Positions 1 through 5,138 of a stretch of DNA of 5,138 nt are shown here, one piece after another. The first letter of the stretch is position 1; every line of letters begins with the position of its first letter. Both the position numbers and the translations under genes were made by a program. The notes beneath the pieces were generated by a model. It saw nothing but the letters and a program-made list of their open reading frames with translations. It did no database searches and was not told where the DNA came from. Source of the stretch: JAWXBM01 sp034440115 (lineage in GTDB: Bacteria; Pseudomonadota; Gammaproteobacteria; Xanthomonadales; SZUA-36); NCBI GenBank assembly GCA_034440115.1, contig JAWXBM010000161.1:1-5138 (forward strand), given 5' to 3'.

Positions 1-30
1 AAACCTTCGTTTCCCTTACTCTATCTTCGT

Positions 31-44
31 CACCAGCGCTGGTG
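31..44. repeat. Perfect 14-bp palindrome
   Basis: The sequence CACCAGCGCTGGTG is identical to its own reverse complement. It lies immediately at the start of the direct-repeat array, and its right half (GCGCTGG followed by TGTCA) recurs at about 77-87, so the palindrome and the array share sequence. A protein-binding site or the outer tip of a mobile-element end are both possible. There is no T-tract, so it is not a standard terminator. Confidence 0.6.
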
Positions 45-158
45 TCATTTAATTTGCGTCAGTGTCATTTAATTTGCGCTGGTGTCACTTAATTTGAGTC
101 CGCTGTCACTTAATGTGAATCCGCGACCACTTCTGGTGGCGGTTAATGTGAGTCCGAA
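43..158 (+). repeat. Degenerate ~20-bp direct repeats, possible IS21-type element end
   Basis: Four units begin with TGTCA at 43, 63, 83 and 104, spaced 20, 20 and 21 bp. The first two share TGTCATTTAATTTGCG, the third reads TGTCACTTAATTTGAGTCC, and the fourth TGTCACTTAATGTGAATCC. A fifth, partial unit (TTAATGTGAGTCC) lies at 143-155, after a small CCAC/GTGG hairpin at about 127-138. IS21-family elements are known to carry several internal repeats near ends beginning TG, taken to be IstA-binding sites, and this array resembles that layout. No transposase gene is visible on either side within the window, so it would be an orphan end or the edge of an element continuing to the left. An iteron or operator array is the main alternative. 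Confidence 0.5.
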
Positions 159-333
159 ATGACCGATGATGTCGCGCCCAAGTGATTATGATTTCGCGCC
201 GCTACACCTAGCGAGATAGTCATTTGCCGCATAGCCACGTGCAGGCTAGTTCAGCGAACGACACTACAGTTCAGCAGTTCCAGCTAGGCCCTGACTGCAC
301 TTCGACACGCAGAGTTGAGATGAGGATGCCTGC
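159..333. other. Intergenic stretch without recognisable gene
   Basis: Both strands lack a convincing coding frame with an initiation signal, and there is no tRNA-like T-loop or clear terminator. Only short features are visible: TCGCGCC occurs twice (at about 172-178 and 193-200) and a CACGTG palindrome lies near 236-241. It is downstream of the minus-strand TadE-like gene, so it should contain that operon's 3' untranslated region, but I see no stem-loop with a T-tract in it. Confidence 0.5.
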
Positions 334-846
334 TCAGTTGGATCCAATCAATGGCTCGGACGGGCAAGGGAATTCACACATCGGCACAACATAGCGAATA
401 GGAATGCTTTGTCGGCAGCTGAATTTGAGGGGCAGGCGTTTTCCATAAACGTTATGGACGATGAACGGTCTTATTTCCACTGTCGTTGTAACGGTCGCGG
501 TGCCAGTGATCACACCGCCCGGATTAACTGTCTTGCCGGTCATCTGATCGCGATATGGTATTGGCGCTGCTTCTATTTCGGATTCGACCGGTCTATCAAG
601 AGCAAAATGTGAAACCAACTCTCCGGTCGTGCGGCTATTCACTTGATTGAGAACTGTTTGAGCACGATACTGCGCCTCGGCGGGCTCACCGGCAGCTGCT
701 GCTTGTGCCGCATTGTGGCAGGCCGTATCATTCAGTTGCACGCCGTAGATAACTATCGCTAGGTCGACAAGGACCAACAGCACAGGAACCAGCACCACAA
801 GACCTGCGGTGAACTCAATTAACGACTGTCCAGATCCTCTTCTCAC
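334..846 (-). CDS. TadE-like pseudopilin (Tad/Flp pilus minor subunit)
   Basis: This 170-aa protein matches the TadE plan. A short basic N-terminus (MRRGSG) is followed by G6-QSLIEF, which fits the G^XXXXEF prepilin-peptidase site with cleavage after Gly6 and Glu at mature position 5. A hydrophobic helix covers residues about 13-36, then an Ala-rich amphipathic segment (about 42-53). The C-terminal half is a predicted extracytoplasmic beta-rich domain with a GTATVTTTVEI strand (about 115-125). In Tad systems such proteins are processed by a TadV/CpaA-type peptidase and act as minor pilins in Flp pilus assembly. The start is GTG at 846, supported by GGAAGA at 859-854 with a 7-nt spacer. The preceding TadG-like gene stops only 3 bp upstream, so translation is probably coupled. 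The family call is fairly secure; subunit role is inferred. Confidence 0.82.
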   Translation of the reverse strand: MRRGSGQSLIEFTAGLVVLVPVLLVLVDLAIVIYGVQLNDTACHNAAQAAAAGEPAEAQYRAQTVLNQVNSRTTGELVSHFALDRPVESEIEAAPIPYRDQMTGKTVNPGGVITGTATVTTTVEIRPFIVHNVYGKRLPLKFSCRQSIPIRYVVPMCEFPCPSEPLIGSN

Positions 847-849
847 AGA

Positions 850-1752
850 TCAATCTTCCGGTTCGGGTGAGGCACCACTTGTAATACCAGTCGAAACAAC
901 GCTTATCGAGACCTTATTCGAGCCATGTGGACCGACCAACGCATCCATAGCGCATGATACGTGGACGGCATTCGGGATATGCTGGATTGAGTTAGGTGAC
1001 TGCTCCCCACTCTCTACAACCTTTCCGTATGGAACGAAAACATCCGAATTGGTATTGCGTGGCTGAGGGGTAATCATCTTTACCGACGCAGGCAGCGCGG
1101 ATAATTCGAAAGAGAGATCTGCATCGGAACCGGGAAGCCTGGCGTTGAGGGGCGCTTTATACAGGGCAGTCTCCGGGTCGAAATAGTCTGCAAGGTAGTC
1201 GTGATAGGCCAACTCACTAAAGACTGTCTGGCTCCGAACGCTGGATTGCACATCCTTGATGGTGCCGAGCGCAACGTCGGTGATGCGCGGCTCATAAGTC
1301 TGCAGCCAGTTCAGGGAGAAAGAACTGTCAGCACTACGATCGCGGTTATAGCGAGTTGCTGCATCCTGCACTTCATTGCATATCAGATTAATCTGATTCT
1401 GACGCTCCGCTTCCACCAGCTTCTGTCCAGAGCGCGCGTCGCTAAGCAACTGGTCGCAAAGGGCGGTCATATAGCCGCAGTCCGCGGCCGGGCACGCTAT
1501 TTCAGTTTGCCGCGACACGTAAACTAGCTCGCGACAGCGGTCTTCGAGCTCATTGATTTGACCGACTCTATTTCCTGCATTGATCAAGCGCGCAAACGAC
1601 AGCGCCATCGCATCGACTTTATCCTGGCTGCGAGAGTTCTGGAACAGCAAGTTGTTGAAGATGATTCCGATGACGGCTACAAGAACGATGAGTCCCATGC
1701 AGAGACTCACAAGAACGATCATGCTGCCGCTCGACGTACGATTTCTTTTCAT
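850..1752 (-). CDS. TadG-like (Tad/TadE-G family) membrane-anchored pilus-assembly protein
   Basis: This is a 300-aa protein with a basic N-terminus (MKRNRTSSG), one hydrophobic helix at about 11-36, and then QDKVDAMALSFARLINAG (43-60). That segment resembles the 'lQ..aDAAALA.A' motif that follows the helix in TadG/Tad-domain proteins. Gly9-Ser10 sits where pilin-type cleavage would occur, but no Glu is present at position +5, as is usual for TadG rather than TadE. Residues 61-300 are presumably extracytoplasmic, with a charged helical stretch at 64-135 containing several Cys (73, 87, 92, 99, 125). A von Willebrand-type domain, found in many TadG proteins, is not evident. It is the first gene of a two-gene operon with the TadE-like gene. 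ATG at 1752 is the only sensible start; its ribosome-binding site is weak. Family assignment rests on the N-terminal 60 residues. Confidence 0.65.
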   Translation of the reverse strand: MKRNRTSSGSMIVLVSLCMGLIVLVAVIGIIFNNLLFQNSRSQDKVDAMALSFARLINAGNRVGQINELEDRCRELVYVSRQTEIACPAADCGYMTALCDQLLSDARSGQKLVEAERQNQINLICNEVQDAATRYNRDRSADSSFSLNWLQTYEPRITDVALGTIKDVQSSVRSQTVFSELAYHDYLADYFDPETALYKAPLNARLPGSDADLSFELSALPASVKMITPQPRNTNSDVFVPYGKVVESGEQSPNSIQHIPNAVHVSCAMDALVGPHGSNKVSISVVSTGITSGASPEPED

Positions 1753-1758
1753 GCTAAG

Positions 1759-1788
1759 TTGTTATCGTCAAAGTAGGATGATTATCAC
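1759..1788 (+). promoter_or_regulatory. Weak candidate promoter for divergent TadE-like gene
   Basis: TTGTTA at 1759-1764 (four of six to the -35 consensus) and TATCAC at 1783-1788 (four of six to the -10) are 18 bp apart. A start of transcription about 7 nt further would fall at or next to ATG 1795, giving a leaderless mRNA. The match is poor and the short space available is the main argument for it. The true promoter could lie inside the oppositely directed TadG-like gene. Confidence 0.2.
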
Positions 1789-1789
1789 A
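1781..1789 (-). promoter_or_regulatory. Candidate extended -10 promoter for the TadG-like/TadE-like operon
   Basis: Read on the minus strand this is TGTGATAAT: a TGn extension followed by GATAAT, which matches the sigma70 -10 consensus at five of six bases. Transcription would start near 1774, giving a leader of about 21 nt before ATG at 1752. No good -35 hexamer lies 16-18 bp upstream, which is tolerable for an extended -10 promoter. It overlaps the leader of the divergent gene, so the two transcription units probably interfere or are co-regulated. Confidence 0.4.
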
Positions 1790-1794
1790 CGTTG

Positions 1795-2382
1795 ATGTAC
1801 GGCCTCACATCCACGGCTAAGAGCCGATTCAACAGGACTGAGTCCGGCAGCGTGCTGACGGACTTTTCCGCCGCATTAATTCTTCTTATCTTTCTCGTTT
1901 TCGTGCCGTTAATCGACCTGACCATTGTGCCGATTCGCTGGATGCTGGCCCAAGAGCTCGTTAATGGCTATGCTAGAAGATTGTCCCTTTGCGAAACTTT
2001 CAGCGAATCCCGTATGCGGATGGACGCCGATCCGTCCCTGCGAACCAAGTTGCACAACTTAGGCGGTGTAACCACCGAGTCCATCAATTTGCGTCTGAGG
2101 ATCACGCGCATCTTTCGATACCCTCATGCTGAGGAATTCATTCTGGCTGAAAAGCCGCGCCAGATTCCAGCAGACTGGTTGCCGAACGGCGCCAAAGCTC
2201 CTTGTTCATATCAACTTGAATTAAATGTCAGATCTCAGATGTCACCAGCGATCCTGTTGCCGCTGAAGGGCGTTTCGATTCCTGGATTAACCAAGCCAAT
2301 TCCATTTTTGATTTCTTCTTCACATGAATGGGCAAATTGCAATCCAGATCCAGCTACCGGAACGTTCTTCCTCAATGAGTGA
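1795..2382 (+). CDS. Second TadE-like pseudopilin, divergently transcribed
   Basis: From ATG 1795 the product has 195 residues. A basic N-terminus ends at ESG18, followed by SVLTDF and a hydrophobic helix (about 25-46). This matches the G^XXXX[E]F pseudopilin site, but with Asp23 in place of the usual Glu at mature position 5. The rest (about 50-195) is a predicted extracytoplasmic domain: an amphipathic segment after the helix, then a C-terminal part with YQLELNVRS strands near 139-147. It is not a close duplicate of the TadE-like product at 334-846, since the two share little beyond the N-terminal layout. TTG at 1792 is directly in frame before ATG and is an alternative start. The only purine-rich element, AGGA at 1775-1778, lies 16 nt before ATG, rather far. 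It is probably a minor pilin of the same Tad-type system, with lower confidence than the first. Confidence 0.65.
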   Translation: MYGLTSTAKSRFNRTESGSVLTDFSAALILLIFLVFVPLIDLTIVPIRWMLAQELVNGYARRLSLCETFSESRMRMDADPSLRTKLHNLGGVTTESINLRLRITRIFRYPHAEEFILAEKPRQIPADWLPNGAKAPCSYQLELNVRSQMSPAILLPLKGVSIPGLTKPIPFLISSSHEWANCNPDPATGTFFLNE

Positions 2383-2388
2383 ATGCCG

Positions 2389-2425
2389 TTGCCCGGCGAC
2401 AGCGTATGCAATTTTGCATGGGCAA
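2389..2425. other. Bulged inverted repeat between convergent genes
   Basis: TTGCCC (2389-2394) can pair with GGGCAA (2420-2425). Nested directly inside the right arm, TGCAT (2415-2419) pairs with ATGCA (2406-2410) across an ATTT loop. The left arm carries an unpaired stretch of 11 nt (2395-2405). It starts 7 bp after the stop codon of the TadE-like gene and ends 28 bp before the stop codon of the convergent 216-aa gene. That is where a bidirectional terminator would be expected, but neither strand has a T-tract after the stem. Confidence 0.3.
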
Positions 2426-2452
2426 TCCAAATCGTCGTAACTCCCGCTAACT

Positions 2453-3103
2453 TTAGTGCAGGCACAAGTAAGTTTCTCTACTCCCTGAGTCACAACGGAG
2501 ATGAATTTTCATTTGCGGGCCGCTCACTTGTTTCATGGTGGAAGAGAAGCCATAACGCTCAAGATTTGCAAGAAGCGGATCATATTGATCGGGCGGTACT
2601 ATCACCGCACCTACAACAGCTCGCTGCAATTGGAGGTTAACCAACAATCTGACCAGCGCGTCACTCGTGGACGAAATAGAATTGAAATGATCAGCGGCCT
2701 GTCCGATGACAATGACTCCGATGTCATTTTTGTTTAGGTTTATCTCTGCGTTGCGTCGCAATCCTACCGGCTTTCCGTCGTGATACCAGAACTCGTCGTA
2801 GGTCTTGGCCGGCCAGTTGACAGGGCGACCGTCGTGAGGGAAGTATCTATATCTGATCCGAACTTTCGTCAGCGGATGGAGGCTAGAGCCAGGGTAGTTT
2901 AGGTAATGGTTTACCTCGCATGAATCGATGTACATCGCCCACGCAAATTGAGTTTGCAGATACGAATGGGAAAGTTCTGGCTCGAATTCGGCGCCGCAAG
3001 GAAGTTGGCAAAGCAAGGCAAGACCGACCAGGACCAGTAAGAGCCATTTGGCATTTACTGGTCCGACGCACCTTCGGCTTGCGTGGTGCTGGTCTGAGCG
3101 CAT
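2453..3103 (-). CDS. Exported protein of unknown family, second gene of operon
   Basis: I do not recognise this 216-aa protein. Residues 19-32 (KWLLLVLVGLALLC) form a hydrophobic core after a basic N-terminus, as in a signal peptide or anchor. Cleavage after CGA38 is plausible; no good lipobox surrounds Cys32 or Cys36. The mature part has an aromatic-rich region (about 48-110, including RIRYRYFPHDGR and DEFWYHDGKPVG), then a more regular stretch with a hydrophobic strand GVIVIG (129-134). A helix-like segment (147-160) and another strand VVGAVIVP (163-170) follow. This alternation suggests a small alpha/beta domain. Mature Cys62, Cys204 and Cys214 could form a disulfide. The start at ATG 3103 is firmly set by AGGAG 5 nt upstream. 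The gene begins 8 bp after the stop codon of the Cys-rich protein, so they are almost surely co-transcribed and may act together outside the cytoplasm. Confidence 0.75.
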   Translation of the reverse strand: MRSDQHHASRRCVGPVNAKWLLLVLVGLALLCQLPCGAEFEPELSHSYLQTQFAWAMYIDSCEVNHYLNYPGSSLHPLTKVRIRYRYFPHDGRPVNWPAKTYDEFWYHDGKPVGLRRNAEINLNKNDIGVIVIGQAADHFNSISSTSDALVRLLVNLQLQRAVVGAVIVPPDQYDPLLANLERYGFSSTMKQVSGPQMKIHLRCDSGSRETYLCLH

Positions 3104-3108
3104 CGCTT

Positions 3109-3113
3109 CTCCT
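3109..3113 (-). promoter_or_regulatory. Strong ribosome-binding site for the 216-aa gene
   Basis: AGGAG on the minus strand lies 5 nt before ATG 3103. It overlaps the TAG stop codon (3114-3112) of the upstream gene, which favours translational coupling between the two. It is the clearest Shine-Dalgarno sequence in the window and fixes the start of the 216-aa protein. Confidence 0.75.
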
Positions 3114-4398
3114 ATGGGCAGGAGGCTGGAGGCGTGGCTGGACCTGTGTACGTGACGGCGAGAGTGCCACCAAATACCTGACCAGCGTTCGGTTGTCGAT
3201 CGAAGTTACACCCGGAACCTGCTGTTGCGGCGCAGAACTGTTTGTTTAGAACATACGGATCAGCAGTATTAGTGCAGGGCGGATTAGGATCAGGATTGCT
3301 GGTGCAAACTGTAGCACCGTACGGAAATACGCCGGCTCGAGAAGAACCCGGGATAGCGGCGCTCGGGTCGATGCAGTTGTCGTCACAGGAAGCCTTGACT
3401 GTGGGAGGATTTACCAAAACCCATGAATTTTGCGTCGTGAAAGTAGTAGTCGCGCTTTGGCTACCATTTCCCACGTTATAGGTGAAGTATGGACCAGCGG
3501 CTGGCGGCGTCATTGTCACGCTAAATATCGCATTCGAGCCATTCACGCAAGTGATGTCGTAAGATTCATGAGGGTTGTTGCCGAACGCCAAGTTGCACTG
3601 CAACCCTGGCAGGTTCAGGCTCGGCTCGAATGCGGTTGAGCCGTTGGGTACCAAGGTATAAGTTGACGGGGTATCGTTGTTGTAAGTGGGAGATGTGGGA
3701 TCGGTGTCAGGAAATCCATTGCATAAAAAATCGCCCGGCGGAACAGGCACTCCAGGGGTCTGGAAGTTGCAACCACAGTTGGCGCCCCAAATATTCACGC
3801 CGAATACGAGTCCCTGCAAACAGCCATTGTTCAAACCCGTGTAGGGGTTGGTCATGTTGTTGAAGACTTGAAGTGTGTGCCCGTTTTTCCAGAGATACCA
3901 GCCGTTCTGAGGTGAAGTTGACGGCCATTGGACGAAGGACCCCGATTGATTGGTGGCCAGGTCCACTACTCCTAATTGACTGACGTTAGAGGGGCAACCG
4001 TCTTGCATAATTGAACCGGCAACGCAAGGTTGCAATCCGCTTTGCGTTGATACGCAGAGGTATACGTCAGTGCCGGAGGTGTTATTAAAAGTAAGGATAG
4101 TGGCACTTGCAGGTGATGGAGGAACGAATGGTGCCGGTGGTGCCGGTGGTGCTGGTGGTGCTGGTGTGGGCACCACAACACTGCCGGTAACCTGAAGCTG
4201 GGGGGCAGGCGCAAAGCCAGGTATCTGGCTCCACCTTCGCCAGTTGGCCAACCAGTAAAGGTTCCAGAAATACGTCCACTGAGCCGACCCTACACGAAGT
4301 CCCTTACGTTTCCGGGACTCTGCTTCTGGGACACATAAAACGGAGAGGCAGATCAAGGCGGCTATAGCCACCGTAATTAATTTCTTCAATTTGAACAT
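3112..4398 (-). CDS. Exported Cys-rich protein with Pro/Ala linker, possible thaumatin-like fold
   Basis: This 428-aa protein starts with a clear signal peptide (MFKLKK, hydrophobic 8-22, cleavage probably near 25-28). Next come a basic patch (RKRKGLR), a Trp/Tyr-rich segment (about 39-57), and a linker rich in Pro and Ala (77-97, PAPPAPPAPPAP). The remaining ~330 residues form a large domain rich in Asn, Thr, Gly, Pro and aromatic residues. I count 16 Cys after the signal peptide, all between 115 and 427; an even number suits disulfides in an extracytoplasmic protein. The segment ESYDIT..NGSNAIFSVTMTPP (279-299) resembles the 'D.sl.dG.n.p....P' stretch of thaumatin-like proteins, which also have 16 Cys. 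I regard this as a hint only. No catalytic motif is recognisable. It heads the operon with the 216-aa gene. Possible roles include a secreted carbohydrate-binding or surface protein. Confidence 0.8.
   Translation of the reverse strand: MFKLKKLITVAIAALICLSVLCVPEAESRKRKGLRVGSAQWTYFWNLYWLANWRRWSQIPGFAPAPQLQVTGSVVVPTPAPPAPPAPPAPFVPPSPASATILTFNNTSGTDVYLCVSTQSGLQPCVAGSIMQDGCPSNVSQLGVVDLATNQSGSFVQWPSTSPQNGWYLWKNGHTLQVFNNMTNPYTGLNNGCLQGLVFGVNIWGANCGCNFQTPGVPVPPGDFLCNGFPDTDPTSPTYNNDTPSTYTLVPNGSTAFEPSLNLPGLQCNLAFGNNPHESYDITCVNGSNAIFSVTMTPPAAGPYFTYNVGNGSQSATTTFTTQNSWVLVNPPTVKASCDDNCIDPSAAIPGSSRAGVFPYGATVCTSNPDPNPPCTNTADPYVLNKQFCAATAGSGCNFDRQPNAGQVFGGTLAVTYTGPATPPASCP
4129..4164 (-). repeat. Four 9-bp tandem repeats encoding the Pro/Ala linker
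   Basis: On the plus strand the unit is TGGTGCCGG (twice) then TGGTGCTGG (twice), four contiguous copies. On the minus strand it encodes the Ala-Pro-Pro steps of the 428-aa protein (residues about 79-90). Copy-number change by slippage would alter linker length in steps of three residues without shifting the frame. Confidence 0.85.
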
Positions 4399-4426
4399 CC
4401 ATCGATTGCCGAACGAAAGTCAAGGA

Positions 4427-4432
4427 ATTATA
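4427..4432 (-). promoter_or_regulatory. Candidate -10 box for the Cys-rich protein operon
   Basis: TATAAT on the minus strand is an exact sigma70 -10 match. A start near 4420 would leave a leader of about 22 nt before ATG 4398. The -35 region is poor: the best candidate, TTGCTC at 4458-4453, has a 20-bp spacer. No evident Shine-Dalgarno sequence precedes ATG 4398. Confidence 0.4.
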
Positions 4433-4500
4433 GGGGGCATCTGCGGCCACTTGAGCAACAAGAGGGAAGATGGGAAATTCTAAATGTTCGTTCGGACCTC

Positions 4501-4529
4501 CCGACATCCCAAGACCTCGGTGTTAAAAT
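4501..4529 (+). promoter_or_regulatory. Candidate sigma70 promoter for the TPR protein gene
   Basis: CCGACA (4501-4506; four of six to TTGACA) and TAAAAT (4524-4529; five of six to TATAAT) are separated by the ideal 17 bp. Transcription would begin near 4536, about 37 nt before ATG 4573. Together with the minus-strand TATAAT at 4427-4432 it makes 4399-4572 a divergent promoter region. Confidence 0.42.
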
Positions 4530-4572
4530 GTGACGTCCCATAAATCAGACAGATCCTGTTTACTGGTTAAGA

Positions 4573-5138
4573 ATGAGTACTTCAATGTTGTCTAGACTAT
4601 TAATTCGATCCTGCATGCTGTCATTGATCAGCTTGACGTTGCTTTGCACCAGTCCTGCTGATGCAGCGGATATTTCAAACCCTGATCCGCTGATTAAACA
4701 AGCATTCCAGCTCTGCAAGCAAGGCAAAGTGCAAGAGGCCAGAGAACTCGCCGCGCAAGCTGTTGGCAAAGACCCCAACGACTGGTTGGCGCATGAATCT
4801 TTATCATATTTTAGTTGGCTTCAAGGCGATGTAGTGCGAGCTACTGCCGAAGCACAGAGGGCTGCGGTGCTCGGGCCCGACCAAGAGATTGTATTCACCA
4901 ACCTGGGTCAAATTTACGAGCAGCTCTACCAATATAGTAACGCAATTCCTGAATACGACCGGGCCACAAAGATTGCGCCCGATGATTGGATACCCTGGAT
5001 TGGCTTGGCGCGATGTTTCGTTCTGAACAATAACGCGCGCGATGGATATGCCGTTTTGCGTCATATGGAGTCCCAAGAAGGTCAACGCTTCGATTGGTAC
5101 TATCAGATCGGCCGAACATATCTGCACATGGATAGGGC
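4573..5138 (+). CDS. Exported TPR-repeat protein, 3' end outside window
   Basis: The open frame runs from ATG 4573 through the right edge without a stop, giving 188 complete codons plus two bases of the next. An in-frame TGA at 4531 leaves this ATG as the first usable start; ATG 4585 is an alternative. Residues 1-31 are a signal peptide (hydrophobic 15-25, probable cleavage after PADA). Tetratricopeptide repeats follow at about 39-71, 73-105, 106-138 and 140-172, with a fifth starting at about 174. The helix-turn-helix pattern shows in AFQLCKQGKVQEARELAAQA and in NLGQIYEQLYQYSNAIPEYD, with Pro ending the units (KDPND, LGPDQ, IAPDD). TPR arrays mediate protein-protein contacts. Here the array would be periplasmic or extracellular, and the partner is unknown. 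It is read divergently from the Cys-rich operon. The ribosome-binding site is weak. Confidence 0.88.
   Translation, partial: MSTSMLSRLLIRSCMLSLISLTLLCTSPADAADISNPDPLIKQAFQLCKQGKVQEARELAAQAVGKDPNDWLAHESLSYFSWLQGDVVRATAEAQRAAVLGPDQEIVFTNLGQIYEQLYQYSNAIPEYDRATKIAPDDWIPWIGLARCFVLNNNARDGYAVLRHMESQEGQRFDWYYQIGRTYLHMDR

Noticed and set aside
229..300. Possible tRNA or small structured RNA in the left intergenic region, suggested by repeated GTTCAGC-type motifs.
   Set aside because: No acceptor-stem pairing, anticodon arm or GGTTCGA-type T-loop could be assembled; only short unrelated inverted matches such as GTTC/GAAC are present.
409..612. Plus-strand frame antisense to the TadE-like gene at 334-846.
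   Set aside because: It is wholly contained in a gene with a recognised family motif and good start signal, and shows no signal of its own.
2383..2640. Plus-strand frame of 85 codons starting directly after the TadE-like gene.
   Set aside because: Most of it overlaps the well-supported 216-aa gene on the opposite strand. It has no ribosome-binding site, and the translated sequence has no recognisable domain.
2706..2735. Plus-strand stem AATGAC/GTCATT followed by TTTTTGTTT, resembling an intrinsic terminator for the TadE-like gene at 1795-2382.
   Set aside because: The stem is only six mostly A/T pairs, it lies about 330 bp past the stop codon, and it is inside the coding sequence of the 216-aa gene on the other strand, so the pattern is easily explained by that gene.
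4304..4507. Minus-strand frame overlapping the start of the 428-aa gene, with an ATG 4 nt upstream of the chosen one.
   Set aside because: Its product has no signal peptide or domain, whereas the overlapping frame begins with a clear signal peptide and stays open for 428 codons.
4804..5127. Minus-strand frame of 107 codons at the right edge.
   Set aside because: The plus strand here encodes an unmistakable TPR array continuing through the window edge; the minus frame is its shadow.

Overview
The window looks like an accessory region of a bacterial chromosome or metagenomic contig. Base composition is mixed, near 50% GC by eye. It holds six protein-coding genes, and all six products carry an N-terminal export or membrane signal: three pilin-like N-termini and three signal peptides. 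There is no rRNA, tRNA, CRISPR array or complete insertion sequence. The lineage cannot be fixed from the sequence. Tad-type minor pilins beside secreted TPR and Cys-rich proteins would fit several environmental phyla, such as non-photosynthetic Cyanobacteriota, Acidobacteriota or Planctomycetota-like groups. That is a low-confidence inference.

Region by region: 1-333 has no convincing gene. Its left half carries a perfect 14-bp palindrome and four to five degenerate ~20-bp direct repeats (TGTCAYTTAATKTG core), which resemble the repeated transposase-binding end of an IS21-type element but could be another protein-binding array. From 334 to 1752 two minus-strand genes form a tight operon: a TadG-like protein (850-1752) followed 3 bp later by a TadE-like pseudopilin (334-846). 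Only 42 bp upstream, a second TadE-like gene (1795-2382) is read divergently, so three pilus-accessory proteins are driven from one very compact promoter region.

The second TadE-like gene converges on a two-gene minus-strand operon. This consists of a 428-aa exported, cysteine-rich protein with a Pro/Ala linker (3112-4398) and, 8 bp downstream, a 216-aa exported protein of unknown family (2453-3103). A 174-bp divergent promoter region (4399-4572) separates this operon from a plus-strand gene for an exported TPR-repeat protein (4573 to beyond the right edge).

Putative joint role (inference): the TadE/TadG-like proteins would belong to a Tad/Flp-type pilus or related secretion machine. No motor, secretin, platform or prepilin peptidase gene is in the window, so the core apparatus must be elsewhere. 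The Cys-rich protein, its operon partner and the TPR protein are extracytoplasmic and could be surface or secreted factors, but nothing in the sequence ties them to the pilus beyond proximity.
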